Shown: positions 56,701-64,000 of the stretch, one piece after another
How the letters are laid out: every line of letters starts with the position of its first letter
Numbering within the stretch: the first letter of the stretch is position 1
Source: Taudactylus pleione
Lineage: Eukaryota > Chordata > Amphibia > Anura > Myobatrachidae
Assembly (NCBI GenBank): GCA_031769625.1
Contig: JAUIMM010000570.1
Coordinates: 744,001 to 808,000, forward strand
Length of the DNA stretch: 64,000 nucleotides
Direction of reading: 5' to 3'
Made by a program: the position numbers and the translations under genes
The notes under the pieces: generated by a model
Databases searched by the model: none
Seen by the model: the letters and a program-made list of their open reading frames with translations, nothing else
What the model was told of the DNA's origin: nothing

Positions 56701-59700
56701 GCCCGTGATAAACTCAAAGGACACCTTACAATTTCCTTAATACAAATACAAGAAATTTTAGAGTCTCACAATGGCGCTGTCCATAAAGAGATTAGTTCAT
56801 AAAGACTTCGGTTGTACCCTAAAAACACAAAAATGTTCTTCTTGCTGTGTTAGGATCAACTCTCTTATCTCCAAGATTCTTTTATACCTCCCAAGAAAAG
56901 AGAGAAAACAGAGGATAGTGTAATACTGTGGTGATTATAAAGTCCAATTTTTTAGACAAAAGGGTCACTCACATTTTAGTAGATGGATCAAGTCTTTCAC
57001 AATTTCTTATTGAAGTATGACCAGTGGATTCCTGATAGATCCTTGCGTCACTATTGGATCATCAGCTCCCATATATTGAGAGAAAATAATATAGTGCAAT
57101 ATTGTTTGACAACAAACAACAAAAAAAATTATTTCTAGATGCACACTCACATTTAGGTTAAAAATATACAGCATATAGCATCACCAAGTCGATGCAAACA
57201 TATAGGCGTAACACCAACACTGCCACTGGGGTGTAGAGTAGGGGTTTCCGGACACCAACAGACTCACCACCACAGTTCCAAAGGTCTCAGTTAAGATGTT
57301 GATCTCCACCAGCTTAACGCGTTTCGGACGCTTAGGTCCTTCATCAGAAGCATGGTGGTACGCTCTGTCATAAGGGCTTAAATACCTTTGTTAATTAAAA
57401 ATCCTCCCCTTCCTTTCACCATTTTCCCGCCGTTTTATTTGAACATACCAAAATGTAATGCAAGGGGGATCCAGGTTGTGGTGCACATTTAGTACACCGC
57501 TTCCTGTTAATGTGATCCACTAGAGCATGGTTTGTCAGCGCAGGAGGAGTATGACTCTTCACTTCCTGTGCTGACAAACCATGCTCTAGTGGATCACATT
57601 AACAGGAAGCGGTGTACTAAATGTGCACCACAACCTGGATCCCTCTTGCATTACATTTTGGTATGTTCAAATAAAACGGCGGGAAAATGGTGAAAGGAAG
57701 GGGAGGATTTTTAATTAACAAAGGTATTTAAGCCCTTATGACAGAGCGTACCACCATGCTTCTGATGAAGGACCTAAGCATCCGAAACGCGTTAAGCTGG
57801 TGGAAATCAACATCTTAACTGAGACCTTTGGAACTGTGGTGGTGAGTCTGTTGGTGTCCGGAAACCCCTACTCTACACCCCAGTGGCAGTGTTGGTGTTA
57901 CGCCTATATGTTTGCATCGACTTGGTGATGCTATATGCTGTATATTTTTTACCTAAATGTGAGTGTGCATCTAGAAATAATTTTTTGGTTGTTTGTTGTC
58001 AAACAATATTGCACTATATTATTTTCTCTCAATATATGGGAGCTGATGATCCAAAAGTGACGCAAGGATCTATCAGGAATCCACTGGTCATACTTCAATA
58101 AGAAATTGTGAAAGACTTGATCCATCTACTAAAATGTGAGTGACCCTTTTGTCTAAAAAATTGGACTTTATAATCACCACAGTATTACACTATCTTCTGT
58201 TTTCTCTCTTTTCTTGGGAGGTATAAAAGAATCTTGGAGATAAGAGAGTTGATCCTAACACAGCAAGAAGAACATTTTTGTGTTTTTAGGGTACAACCGA
58301 AGTCTTTATGAACTAATCTCTTTATGGACAGCGCCATTGTGAGACTCTAAAATTTCTTAATTAGATATCAGAAAAAAAACCAGTCTCCCTCCCTCAGTGG
58401 GTAATAGTGCTTCTCTCTGTATAATAGGCGGGGGAGGAAAGGGCGCTTCTCTCTGTATAATAGGCAGGGGAGGAAAGGGCGCTTCTCTCTGTATAATAGG
58501 CAGGGGAGGAAAGGGCGCTTCTCTCTGTATAATAGGCAGGGGAGGAAAGGGCGCTTCTCTCTGTATAATAGGCAGGGGAGGAAAGGGCGCTTCTCTCTGT
58601 ATAATAGGCAGGGGAGGAAAGGGCGCTTCTCTCTGTATAATAGGCAGGGGAGGAAAGGGCGCTTCTCTCTGTATAATAGGCAGGGGAGGAAAGGGCGCTT
58701 CTCTCTGTATAATAGGCAGGGGAGGAAAGGGCGCTTCTCTCTGTATAATAGGCAGGGGAGGAAAGGGCGCTTCTCTCTGTATAATAGGCAGGGGAGGAAA
58801 GGGCGCTTCTCTCTGTATAATAGGCAGGGGAGGAAAGGGCGCTTCTCTCTGTATAATAGGCAGGGGAGGAAAGGGCGCTTCTCTCTGTATAATAGGCAGG
58901 GGAGGAAAGGGCGCTTCTCTCTGTATAATAGGCAGGGGAGGAAAGGGCGCTTCTCTCTGTATAATAGGCAGGGGAGGAAAGGGCGCTTCTCTCTGTATAA
59001 TAGGCAGCGGAGGAAACTGCGCTTCTCTCTGTATAATAGGCAGGGGAGGAAAGGGCCATTCTCTCTGTATAATAGGCAGGGGAGGAAAGGGCGCTTCTCT
59101 CTGTATAATAGGCGGGGGAGGAAAGGGCGCTTCTCTCTGTATAATAGGCGGGGGAGGAAAGGGCGCTTCTCTCTGTATAATAGGCAGGGGAGGAAAGGGC
59201 GCTTCTCTCTGTATAATAGGCAGGGGAGGAAAGGGCGCTTCTCTCTGTATAATAGGCAGGGGAGGAAAGGGCGCTTCTCTCTGTATAATAGGCAGGGGAG
59301 GAAAGGGCGCTTCTCTCTGTATAATAGGCAGGGGAGGAAAGGGCGCTTCTCTCTGTATAATAGGCAGGGGAGGAAAGGGCGCTTCTCTCTGTATAATAGG
59401 CGGGGGAGGAAAGGGCGCTTCTCTCTGTATAATAGGCGGGGGAGGAAAGGGCGCTTCTCTCTGTATAATAGGCGGGGGAGGAAAGGGCGCTTCTCTCTGT
59501 AGAATAGGCGGGGGAGGAAAGGGCGCTTCTCTCTGTAGAATAGGCGGGGGAGGAAAGGGCGCTTCTCTCTGTAGAATAGGCGGGGGAGGAAAGGGAGCTT
59601 CTCTCTGTAGAATAGGCGGGGGAGGAAAGGGCGCTTCTCTCGGTAGAGTAGGCGGGGGAGGAAAGGGCGCTTCTCTCTGTAGAGTAGGCGGGGGAGGAAA

Positions 59701-61868
59701 GTGCGCTTCTCTCTGTAGAATAGGCGGGGGAGGAAAGGGCGCTTCTCTCTGTAGAATAGGCGGGGGAGGAAAGGGCGCTTCTCTCTGTATAATAGGCGGG
59801 GGAGGAAAGGGCGCTTCTCTCTGTAGAATAGGCGGGGAGGAAAGGGCGCTTCTCTCTGTAGAATAGGCAGGGGAGGAAAGGGCGCTTCTCTCTGTAGAAT
59901 AGGCGGGGGAGGAAAGGGCATTTCTCTCTGTATAATAGGCGGGGGAGGAAAGGGCGCTTCTCTCTGTATAATAGGCGGGGGAGGAAAGGGCCATTCTCTC
60001 TGTATAATAGGCAGGGGAGGAAAGAGCAGGACATATAGGAGCATGAGAAGAATAAAAAAAAAAAAATGATTTTGTGATCTCTTAGTACATTGATTACTGG
60101 TACATACTGTATTTGTATTGCAGTAACAGACTGGGACGGGTGTATATAAATGTGCCAGTTTCACATATTATTATCTACATTTCAGGGAGGAGTAACAAAA
60201 GTTAACATTTCATTCTAAGTTACTGTATTGTGGTAAATAAAACTGAGATGAAGCCAACACATAAGGATTATTTTAACATGTATATTCAATTGTTAAAGAA
60301 TAATTAATATGTGTTTTACAGCTTTTACTGGAGTTCCTTTTTACATACATTTTCTTTGCCATTACAAAGACACCAGTGCGACTATACAAAACACAGAGGG
60401 GAAATATAAGGAAACGATAGTAAATTCCAGCTAAAATGTAGGTGTACATTATTGCCACCGTATGAGCAGAGGATGGTCCCCGATCTGGCAGGTCCCCAGG
60501 ACTCTGCAAATGGGCCAGCAAAGCGACCTGCATCCTATATAATAACAGTGATTGCAGAGATGTCAGTTCATATACAGTATTTACTAAACACAGCCACGCC
60601 AAGGCGTCTCTGCTTTTGGTGGTCCTAATCCTACATGATAATAGCACCCACTTTGGGTCATACATTTACTGTATGCATTTCCTTGTGCTACATGATAATA
60701 GCACATACATTTATATATTTCAAAATTGAGAGTTAACTCACCTGGAGGCACCTGAGTCACACAGACAAATTAGTTGTCGATGCCCCTCCCCCGACGTGGA
60801 TGGGATGTTCACGGGGAGGAGCATCAATAGTATGAGGGATAAGATTGCGCCTGTTGTATCACTTAAGTTTCTGGCGGAATTGCTGGGCTGGAGGAACTTA
60901 GGGCCCGATTCAGCTGCGCAAACATATGCTAATGCCTGCAGGAGGCATCTGGAGGAATTAGGCGCCGGCATCTCAGATCCAATGCCCGCACCCAAAGACG
61001 CAGGATCGGATCAACATCGCAACTATTGGCCATATGAGTAAGCCTAAGCTTGCTGTGTTTTAAGCCTAAGCTTACTCAGAATGGCCACCTCCTGCCTGCT
61101 TGCGAGGCAAGTAAACCCCTTTCAGACCAACGACCTGGAAAATACACAGGTCTGTCAACCCATGAATTTCACGGATCTCAGTCCCCGACCCTGGTACAGA
61201 GCAGAGTTGTTTACCAAGGACTTCGACCCGGGTCGTTTGCATTCACACATAGCAAAACCCTGCATCAATGCGTGTTCATGTGCAAAAACCCAGGTGTGAA
61301 AGGGGTGTTATTTATGTGAGATAATCCTATCGCAATGCAGTAATTTGGGGTGTAGTCTGGGGACGGTGGTATACAGGGTGTATTTGGGTGTGTGAATAAA
61401 TACAGAGGCTGTACATAACATACTCTAAGGTTTATACTAGGCACAATTAAGAAAAATAACAATTTTTAAGGTGAGAGTGCTTCTAAGCATAGATTGCCCT
61501 GCATGCAGCTTCAGTGTATGCCGCACCTGCTTACAACTCCCATAATTATTACAGATTGGGATCATTGTTATCTCCCAATTCAGCATCAGGAGATAATAGA
61601 TTTGACAACACAACAGTTGTATTAGATTGTATATGTGGATTCTTACACCTGATCCTGTTTCTTTCAGTGTTACCTGTATCTCTTCTACTGCCCAGCACGG
61701 ACCCTGAAAGCCTCCGCTCTCTTCTTACTGATCTGCCTGTGTAACATGTACCTGGATGGACTGCGCAACCTGTGGCAGATTCTCTTCCATGTCTCGGTAG
61801 CATTTCTCTCGGCACAGCAGATTGCGGCGAGGAAGCCACTGGCCAGACACAGTGACTGTGGGGTGTGA
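41580..61868 (+). CDS. SEC22C: SEC22C, vesicle-trafficking longin protein (6 coding exons)
   Basis: Coding exons 41580-41755, 45802-45965, 50171-50326, 52644-52762, 55699-55764 and 61668-61868 join in frame to 293 codons plus TGA. All introns are GT-AG (4046, 4205, 2317, 2936 and 5903 bp). The product resembles human SEC22C (303 aa) from DGLPLSASTDF to the SDCGV tail. Residues 1 to about 115 form the longin domain, 116-165 a variable linker, and 171-282 about four membrane spans. SEC22A/C proteins lack the SNARE helix of SEC22B and act in the ER in ER-Golgi transport (family knowledge). SEC22C is preferred over SEC22A because of AFCFLEEL, GIANGHT, RMAPVTALGIL and LYLFYCPART. The ATG chosen aligns with family residue 3. 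No upstream exon is proven. Confidence 0.93.
41995..42160. mobile_element. Diverged hAT MITE (relative of 25474-25658)
   Basis: CAGAGGTTCCCAAACTCTGC at the left and GTGGAAACCTCCGCTT at the right, with internal ATCCATGCTTGAGCGCAGGT, TTAATTAGTACATCAG and AACCTGGACTGTAATAGTG shared with 25474-25658. TSD uncertain. Lies in SEC22C intron 1. Confidence 0.75.
42365..42535. mobile_element. Palindromic ACCAACCAATC MITE, copy 3
   Basis: GGGGTAGATGTACTTTATCT, ACCAACCAATCAGCTCCTAA and ACAGGAGCTGATTGGTTGGT, ending AAGGCTTAGTACATCTGCCCC. In SEC22C intron 1. Confidence 0.8.
42600..42688. mobile_element. hAT MITE fragment hosting an insertion
   Basis: ACAGTCCAGGTTTTAAGTAT through GACTGAGGTACTAATTAA matches the interior of 25474-25658 and is cut by the hairpin-chain MITE at 42689. 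The sequence after that MITE (GTCA) resumes the hAT order TAATTAAGTCA, giving an empty-site comparison. Confidence 0.7.
42689..43238 (-). mobile_element. Hairpin-chain MITE, copy G (reverse)
   Basis: A 550-bp copy with GGCCCTCATTCAGAGCC and GGGTCTGAATCAGGCCC ends and TSD TAA (42686-42688 and 43239-43241). It has the same order as copy D. The variable stem here (about 42871-42906) reads GCCTGTGGTCG / CGACCACAAGCCC, a third sequence for this position. In SEC22C intron 1. Confidence 0.9.
43243..43561. mobile_element. Palindromic ATGAACTTTATGAGTA element
   Basis: ATGAACTTTATGAGTAAAG at the left pairs with TATACTCATGAAGTTCAT at the right. The interior has AACGATT / AATCGTT pairs and a poly-T stretch. 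Non-coding, TSD not resolved. Confidence 0.6.
43797..44292. mobile_element. GGGCCTGATTCAGCACGG MITE
   Basis: A 496-bp element beginning GGGCCTGATTCAGCACGG and ending CAACCTGAATAAGGCCC, with flanks AAA / TAA (one mismatch from a 3-bp TSD). The interior resembles 13703-14186 (GGCGTGCATAATTAAGCCCC on the complement). Confidence 0.7.
44479..45171. mobile_element. Head-to-head dimer of the hairpin-chain MITE (copy H)
   Basis: The left half (44479 to about 44825) runs in the forward order from GGGCCTAATTCAGACCC to the CGATGGTCGCGATG hairpin. Then the order reverses, from CTACCGCAAGCCCTGGAGTG back to GGGTCTGAATGAGACCC at 45171. Both outer ends are therefore left ends and the right end is absent. 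The two halves are similar but not identical. Flanks TGA / AGA. In SEC22C intron 1. Confidence 0.85.
45172..45801. other. Intron 1 end, fragment of TTAGGG-tract family
   Basis: Around 45450-45570 the GATACAGTCAGTATCTTGGC and ATGCCGGCGC / GGCATCCCGAATGCCGGG motifs match the ends of the TTAGGG-tract elements, without the tracts. Otherwise unassigned. Confidence 0.45.
45802..45965 (+). CDS. SEC22C: SEC22C coding exon 2
   Basis: Residues 59-113, from HFCSSGDISSLTVC to SRPYAFLEF, completing the longin domain. The acceptor TTCCTTCCTCCTCAG is strong and the donor is TTTG|GTAAGC. It starts in phase 2 and ends in phase 1, matching its neighbours. Confidence 0.95.
46255..46370. mobile_element. Truncated GGGCCTGATTCACTGCGG element
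   Basis: Left end GGGCCTGATTCACTGCGGAC followed by GCGATATAGCGTACGCAC; no right end found. In SEC22C intron 2. Confidence 0.5.
46446..47340. other. hAT MITE end then unassigned intron
   Basis: CAGTGCCGTAACTAGACATT and GGTGCCCTGTGCG at 46446-46480 match the left end of 24225-24502, but the right end is not evident. The remainder to 47340 is unassigned. Confidence 0.45.
47349..47718. mobile_element. hAT MITE, CAGGGGCGTATCTATAATGG end
   Basis: A 370-bp element from CAGGGGCGTATCTATAATGG to AATACACCCTTG with an 8-bp TSD differing at one base (CTTGTGTG 47341-47348, CTTATGTG 47719-47726). The interior has paired GGAAATGGCG/CGCCATTTTCC-like arms near 47515-47560. Confidence 0.75.
47873..48020. mobile_element. 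Palindromic hAT MITE, TSD CCATAGGG
   Basis: A 148-bp, nearly complete palindrome. CAGGCCTGGCTAACCTGGGG and AACTACAAGTCCCAGCATGC pair with the right half. The 8-bp TSD CCATAGGG is perfect (47865-47872 and 48021-48028). Confidence 0.92.
48030..48699. other. Unassigned intron sequence
   Basis: AT-rich. CACCTCCTGCCGCATTTGCA near 48650 resembles the interior of the 5089-5574 MITE, whose right end reappears after the tandem repeat (TTGCTGAATCACGCCC, about 48945). Confidence 0.4.
48700..48930. repeat. 26/28-bp tandem repeat
   Basis: About eight copies of ATCTATAGCCTGCGTGCATA plus CATCAT, differing by an extra AT (26 versus 28 bp). It lies within a degraded MITE, whose GCCTGCGTGCA motif seeded the array. 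Confidence 0.85.
48960..49340. other. No recognised feature
   Basis: Unassigned intron 2 sequence. Confidence 0.5.
49345..49620. mobile_element. TTAGGG-tract element, copy 4
   Basis: GGGTACCTGATTCCAGCCC, ATGCCGGCGGTTAAAATCCC and then CTAACCCTAACTCACC and CCTAACCCGAATAC tracts, closing with CATCGGGATTCTGGAGCC. In SEC22C intron 2. Confidence 0.55.
49621..50170. other. Unassigned end of SEC22C intron 2
   Basis: Contains no recognised element before the exon 3 acceptor. Confidence 0.45.
50171..50326 (+). CDS. SEC22C: SEC22C coding exon 3
   Basis: Residues 114-165, DSVIQRVKHNFNFVDSPP then a proline-rich linker (PSPPPVF) and GIANGHT. It corresponds to the region between the longin domain and the first membrane span, where SEC22B would carry its SNARE helix; no such heptad helix is seen. 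Flanked by CCAG and GTAAAG. Confidence 0.93.
50936..51905. mobile_element. Large compound TTAGGG-tract element
   Basis: About 970 bp with GAAGCAGTCGGGAAGCCGAC near the left and GTCGGCTTCCCGATTGCTTC near 51720. The G-rich orientation (GGGTTAGGCACC) occurs at 51110-51230, the C-rich orientation (GTGCCTAACCCTAAC) in many units at 51335-51555, and the G-rich one again at 51780-51870. Hairpins include GGCATCACTACGATCGTGAT, GGGCGTCTACATCTAGACGC and GACAGGCGTC / GGCATTGGGATTTTGACGCC. It is probably two or more nested or inverted copies. In SEC22C intron 3. Confidence 0.65.
51906..52643. other. Unassigned end of SEC22C intron 3
   Basis: No repeat ends or gene recognised before the exon 4 acceptor. 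Confidence 0.45.
52644..52762 (+). CDS. SEC22C: SEC22C coding exon 4
   Basis: Residues 166-205. RMAPVTALGILSLTLNIMCS begins the first hydrophobic span and RGVHLAEYSFQ the following loop, close to human SEC22C. Acceptor TTGTCCTTAG, donor CAG|GTAACC, ending in phase 0. Confidence 0.95.
53248..53554. mobile_element. hAT MITE, second copy of CAGTGGTTCCCAAAC family
   Basis: A 307-bp element from CAGTGGTTCCCAAACTTTTT to CAGTTTGGGAACCATTG with a perfect 8-bp TSD TATTAGTC (53240-53247 and 53555-53562). Alignable to 12434-12743 over its whole length. In SEC22C intron 4. Confidence 0.92.
53563..54095. other. No recognised feature
   Basis: Unassigned SEC22C intron 4 sequence. Confidence 0.45.
54100..55125. 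repeat. Inverted pair of an LTR-like repeat
   Basis: 54240-54660 (+) and 54880-55125 (-) carry the same sequence in opposite orientation. GAGACTGTGTTTGCAGATTA, TAGTCAGGGGTCAAG and TTTATTATTTTGTG on the + strand correspond to GAGACTGTGTTACATTTGCA, TAGTCAGGGTTCAAG and TTTATTATTTTGTTCC on the complement. They may be retrotransposon LTR or leader fragments. No coding domain or TSD was found. Confidence 0.6.
55126..55160. repeat. AAAGGACAGCTCTT hairpin
   Basis: AAAGGACAGCTCTTTCGGTA then AGAGCTGTCCTTT is the same hairpin as at 11218-11250, followed in both places by GACTTC..GGGT.TATGACCC. It is a fragment of that hairpin-chain family placed against a Helitron remnant. Confidence 0.7.
55165..55328 (-). 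pseudogene. Helitron helicase C-terminal fragment
   Basis: The minus strand reads MTEGQTPNKAGDCFSQGQLY then VALLHVTSKLNLFMLTPEEK. FSxGQLYVALSRVTS and NLFxLTP are the last conserved blocks (motif VI region) of the PIF1-like helicase domain of Helitron Rep-Hel proteins. Here the SR of VALSR is changed to LH, and only about 45 residues survive. No Rep domain or Helitron 3' hairpin was located. Family assignment is from motif recall. Confidence 0.65.
55330..55698. other. Unassigned end of SEC22C intron 4
   Basis: Nothing recognised other than the exon 5 acceptor at its end. Confidence 0.45.
55699..55764 (+). CDS. SEC22C: SEC22C coding exon 5
   Basis: A 66-bp exon for residues 206-227 (DGYENAGRVLAFLSAFAANI then LQ), the start of the second membrane span. 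Acceptor TTCTGTTTACAG, donor CAG|GTCAGT, both junctions in phase 0. Small but required to keep the membrane domain intact. Confidence 0.93.
56082..56510 (-). mobile_element. Fragments of hAT-like MITEs
   Basis: 56245-56510 is the reverse complement of parts of 24703-25169 (GGCACGCCTCCAAATAACGT, ACTGAATGGATGC, CCCCGGCCCTG end). 56082-56240 starts CAGTGGCGTCTTTAGAGAGG. Flanks do not match, so boundaries are uncertain. In SEC22C intron 5. Confidence 0.55.
56511..56749. other. No recognised feature
   Basis: Unassigned intron sequence before the large palindrome. Confidence 0.45.
56750..58358. repeat. 1.6-kb near-perfect palindrome
   Basis: Arms 56750-57539 and 57570-58358 (about 790 bp each) are reverse complements with only scattered mismatches, for example GGACGCTTAGG versus GGATGCTTAGG and CACTATTGG versus CACTTTTGG. 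The centre is an imperfect spacer of about 30 nt. Each arm contains GAAACGCGTTAAGC and a TCTGATGAAGGACC motif that I associate with frog repetitive DNA. It may be a foldback transposon or a recent inverted duplication. The TSD is unclear. It lies in SEC22C intron 5. Confidence 0.92.
58406..60025. repeat. 36-bp minisatellite, ~45 copies
   Basis: Head-to-tail 36-bp units (GCGCTTCTCTCTGTATAATA plus GGCAGGGGAGGAAAGG). Variants at two sites (GGCA/GGCG and GTATAATA/GTAGAATA) are clustered: A-type units dominate 58440-59400, and G-type and GTAGAATA units 59400-59990. Because 36 is a multiple of three and the unit has few stops, several frames on both strands are open for about 490-600 codons. I treat these as artefacts. 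In SEC22C intron 5. Confidence 0.97.
60026..60901. other. No recognised feature
   Basis: Unassigned intron 5 sequence with a poly-A run at 60053-60066. Confidence 0.45.
60902..61109. mobile_element. GGGCCCGATTCAGCTGCGC element fragment
   Basis: Left end GGGCCCGATTCAGCTGCGCA, then GCCTGCAGGAGGC hairpin and GATCGGATCAACATCGCAAC as in other members. No right end seen. Confidence 0.45.
61110..61311. mobile_element. ACCCCTTTCAGACC-ended MITE
   Basis: ACCCCTTTCAGACCAACGACC at the left and GGTGTGAAAGGGGT at the right, with internal GACCCTGGTACAG and CGACCCGGGTCG. Related in ends to the 36549-37447 element. In SEC22C intron 5, about 360 bp before the last exon. Confidence 0.6.
61668..61868 (+). CDS. 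SEC22C: SEC22C last coding exon
   Basis: Residues 228-293 and the stop TGA at 61866-61868. CYLYLFYCPARTLK continues span two, ASALFLLICLCNMYL and LWQILFHVSVAFLS are two further spans, and the protein ends RHSDCGV. Acceptor CTGTTTCTTTCAG. No close AATAAA was found after the stop, so the 3' UTR end is unknown. Confidence 0.95.
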   Translation, partial: CYLYLFYCPARTLKASALFLLICLCNMYLDGLRNLWQILFHVSVAFLSAQQIAARKPLARHSDCGV

Positions 61869-62312
61869 GGACAGGCCGGCATCACTGTTGCTCGTTCATT
61901 ATTTTTTATCTTATACATTACAATACAGAAAAAAGACAGATGGTGGATTAATTCAAACATCTGCTCAGCCACTTGCATAAGTGTTATGTAGGTTACAGGA
62001 GCTGTGGTAGGATAAGTGCTGTTTACAAGCATTATGTCTGTGACCAGGGGCGAGGGATAGGCAGAAGAGGCAGCTGCCTTAGGCGCATAAAAGATTTAGG
62101 CCTCAGGTCTGAAGTGAAATGCAGTATTTGTTTTCCTGCTTCAGAGTATTAGGAAGAAAACGGTGTCTGTGACCACCTGTAATTAGGATAATTTCCAGCT
62201 TTTCCACAGCTTCCTAGATTCAGGTAACGCCATCAGTACTCACAGTGTAGAACTATAAGTCCCACAGCATTGCAGCGACTATGCGTTTGGATGGGTGGAG
62301 GCTAGACGGATT
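61869..62312 (+). other. SEC22C 3' flank / 3' UTR
   Basis: Follows the stop codon. No clear AATAAA near the stop, so the transcript end cannot be placed. GACCAGGGGCGAGGGATAGG near 62043 may be a hAT MITE end. Confidence 0.35.
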
Positions 62313-62390
62313 CCTGGGTTGGTACATAAATAACTGGGTTGCCTGGGTTGGTACAAATATAACTGGGTTGGTACAAAAATAAGCCGTAGT
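62313..62390. repeat. Short tandem repeat
   Basis: About three to four imperfect units of CTGGGTTGGTACAAATATAA. Confidence 0.7.
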
Positions 62391-62928
62391 GAACAATACT
62401 TAGCGCTATGTGGAAAAATGTTTCCTTATATTCCCTGGTGCATTTGCAGACATGTGGTCTCTTCCATAACATATGGCTAAAACAAATGAATACAATACTA
62501 CTGTGTATCATCCAAATACAGTTGCACTCACATAAAATGGACCAATTTCAGCCATAAAATATATACAGGCAATCCAAATTCTATTCCACCAAAACCGCAA
62601 ATGTGATAAAAGACAGCACTATATGGATTATAGGCACGCCCGTCCCGGAAACCCCCGTCCCAGGTCCTGATGAAGCAGTCTCTCTATAGATGGTTCCCTG
62701 GTGGTGCTCTCACGAATCATCCGGACGTGTTTTGTGTTTCTTCTTTATAAGTGTATATGACAGTTGCTGTTTCTCTTATTCTCCTATGTATCCTATGAAA
62801 ACCTTCTGAGAAAAAAACAACAATAAGATCATTTTTCCACATAGCGCTAACGTATTTTTCACTGCTGTTTAGTTTTGAATCAGTATTGTTTTGGAGAATT
62901 AGGTGTATCTTTTCTATCTTTTGTCTAT
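62391..62928. other. No recognised feature
   Basis: Unassigned. CAGGTCCTGATGAAGCAGTC near 62663 recalls the TGATGAAGG motif of the 1.6-kb palindrome. Confidence 0.4.
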
Positions 62929-63395
62929 GGGGCTGATTCGGTAGCAGACGGAATTGCAAAGCTGCACGCAAGCCGCTCTGCAATTCCGTCCTTGCAAACA
63001 TACAGATGCAGCAAGAGCTGCCTGACAGCCCCTGCTGCGTTTGTGAACCCAGCATTGCGACCGAAGTCGCAGGCCGGGATAACCATCGCGACCATTGGCC
63101 AGCTAAGTAGGCTGGCTGGCTTGTGAGGCCATGAAACTGTGTCCGTGGACGCAGTCCCAGGCCTTGCCGCTCCCAGAAAACATGGCCGACACGCCTCCGT
63201 TTACGGGAATGCCAGTCGTCCCCGCACCGCCCCTTAAATGGCTCTGCCTGTTAATCAGGCAGAGACATAGCAGGGGCTGTGTGCAATCACGCATGAGCTG
63301 CACATGAGCAGAACGGGTCTTGCACACGCGCAGATTCCCGATAATCTGGAATCTGCGTTCAGCATTGTACTAGCGTGCAATGCTGAATTAGCCCC
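62929..63395. mobile_element. GGGGCTGATTCGG MITE, TSD TAT
   Basis: A 467-bp element with GGGGCTGATTCGGTAGC and GCTGAATTAGCCCC ends and TAT on both sides (62926-62928 and 63396-63398). Hairpins include ACGGAATTGCAAAGC..GCTCTGCAATTCCGT and GCTCTGCCTGTTAATCAGGC with AGAG. Confidence 0.8.
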
Positions 63396-63398
63396 TAT

Positions 63399-64000
63399 AT
63401 TTGCAATTATTGCAGAGTATGCACCTTATATACAGCAGCCAGCAGTGACTTCTGTGGAGTTTTGAGTACAAAAAAAATACACTTATATATGAAAGGTAAA
63501 CAAGGTAGCAGTTACAGGTGGGCCAGTTTATGGGATGGGATGTGGCCACCTTCTTGTGGGTGTGGTTACAACACAGCAGAGGCGTGGTCACAGACTGCAG
63601 TGGTTAGTGCATATGGCACTTGCTTACCAGGACTCTGTCACGTAGAGCGGCTGTGAGCGAAACACATGTTGTAACGGTGAGCATACCTCGCAGTCGGGAC
63701 TAACACCTACACTCTCTGGAAGGTCCCCCAGAATCAGGCCAGTGGGCAGCTTTGAGTATACACTGACTGCTGGAGTAAGTACATGGAGATGAGCAGCGAC
63801 TCTGCAGGAATAGAGATGTTGTGGAGGGAGAACAAGAGGGGAGACCGCACATGGGGGGCTGCAAGGTGGCCTTAGGCTGTACAATATGGAAGAACCTCCA
63901 AGTACACAGCAAAAGTGTCACTGGAAATTGTATTTATATGTATAATATAATACAGCTGTGTACACCCTGGCTCTATTCCATATTACATCTATTACTCAAG
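63399..64000. other. No recognised feature
   Basis: Unassigned sequence to the window edge. No gene is recognised. Confidence 0.45.

Noticed and set aside
58406..60025. CRISPR-like regular spacing of a 36-bp repeat
   Set aside because: Units abut head to tail with no unique spacers, and the context is a vertebrate intron.
58357..60164. 490-600-codon frames on both strands (GRGGKGASLCII and EAPFPPLPII repeats)
   Set aside because: Artefact of a 36-bp (3 x 12) tandem repeat lacking stops. Several frames are open simultaneously and it lies in a SEC22C intron.

Overview
This is a vertebrate nuclear genome window, most likely from an anuran amphibian. The reasons are spliced GT-AG exons, long repeat-filled introns, dense nested DNA transposons and MITEs, CR1/L2-type LINE tails, and TE motifs I associate with frog genomes. 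The species is not identifiable by eye. There is no prokaryotic gene organisation, and nearly all long open frames are low-complexity tandem repeats.

The one confident host gene is SEC22C, on the + strand. Six coding exons lie between 41580 and 61868, with in-phase splice junctions and a predicted 293-residue product. It has an N-terminal longin domain (coding exons 1-2), a variable linker (exon 3) and a C-terminal multi-membrane-span domain (exons 4-6), ending in the family's SDCGV tail. The promoter and 5' UTR exon(s) are not certain. A GC/CpG-rich stretch near 1.74-2.06 kb and a possible non-coding exon at 25821-25954 are weak candidates. The gene ends inside the window, and nothing recognisable follows it.

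The remainder is repeats. Region by region: a 41-bp minisatellite (1-1.74 kb); a MITE-dense zone (2.8-25.7 kb) with 3-bp-TSD elements carrying GGGCCTGATTCA termini, 8-bp-TSD hAT MITEs, a mariner remnant and LINE tails; a 6-kb GT-rich satellite with roughly 1.9-kb higher-order duplication (28.1-34.2 kb); a 5'-inverted LINE (35.4-36.2 kb); more MITEs up to and inside SEC22C; and, in the last SEC22C intron, a 1.6-kb near-perfect palindrome followed by about 45 copies of a 36-bp repeat.

The most striking structure is a non-autonomous element of about 480-550 bp, present in eight copies. It is built almost entirely of some ten consecutive hairpins laid end to end. Between copies the two arms of a stem change together, so pairing is kept while sequence drifts. 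Single hairpins have been lost or swapped cleanly, and one copy is a head-to-head dimer. Several unrelated TE families in the window (3-bp TSD, 8-bp TSD, and TTAGGG-like-array elements) have the same chain-of-hairpins build. That suggests a lineage-wide process which creates or maintains palindromes.
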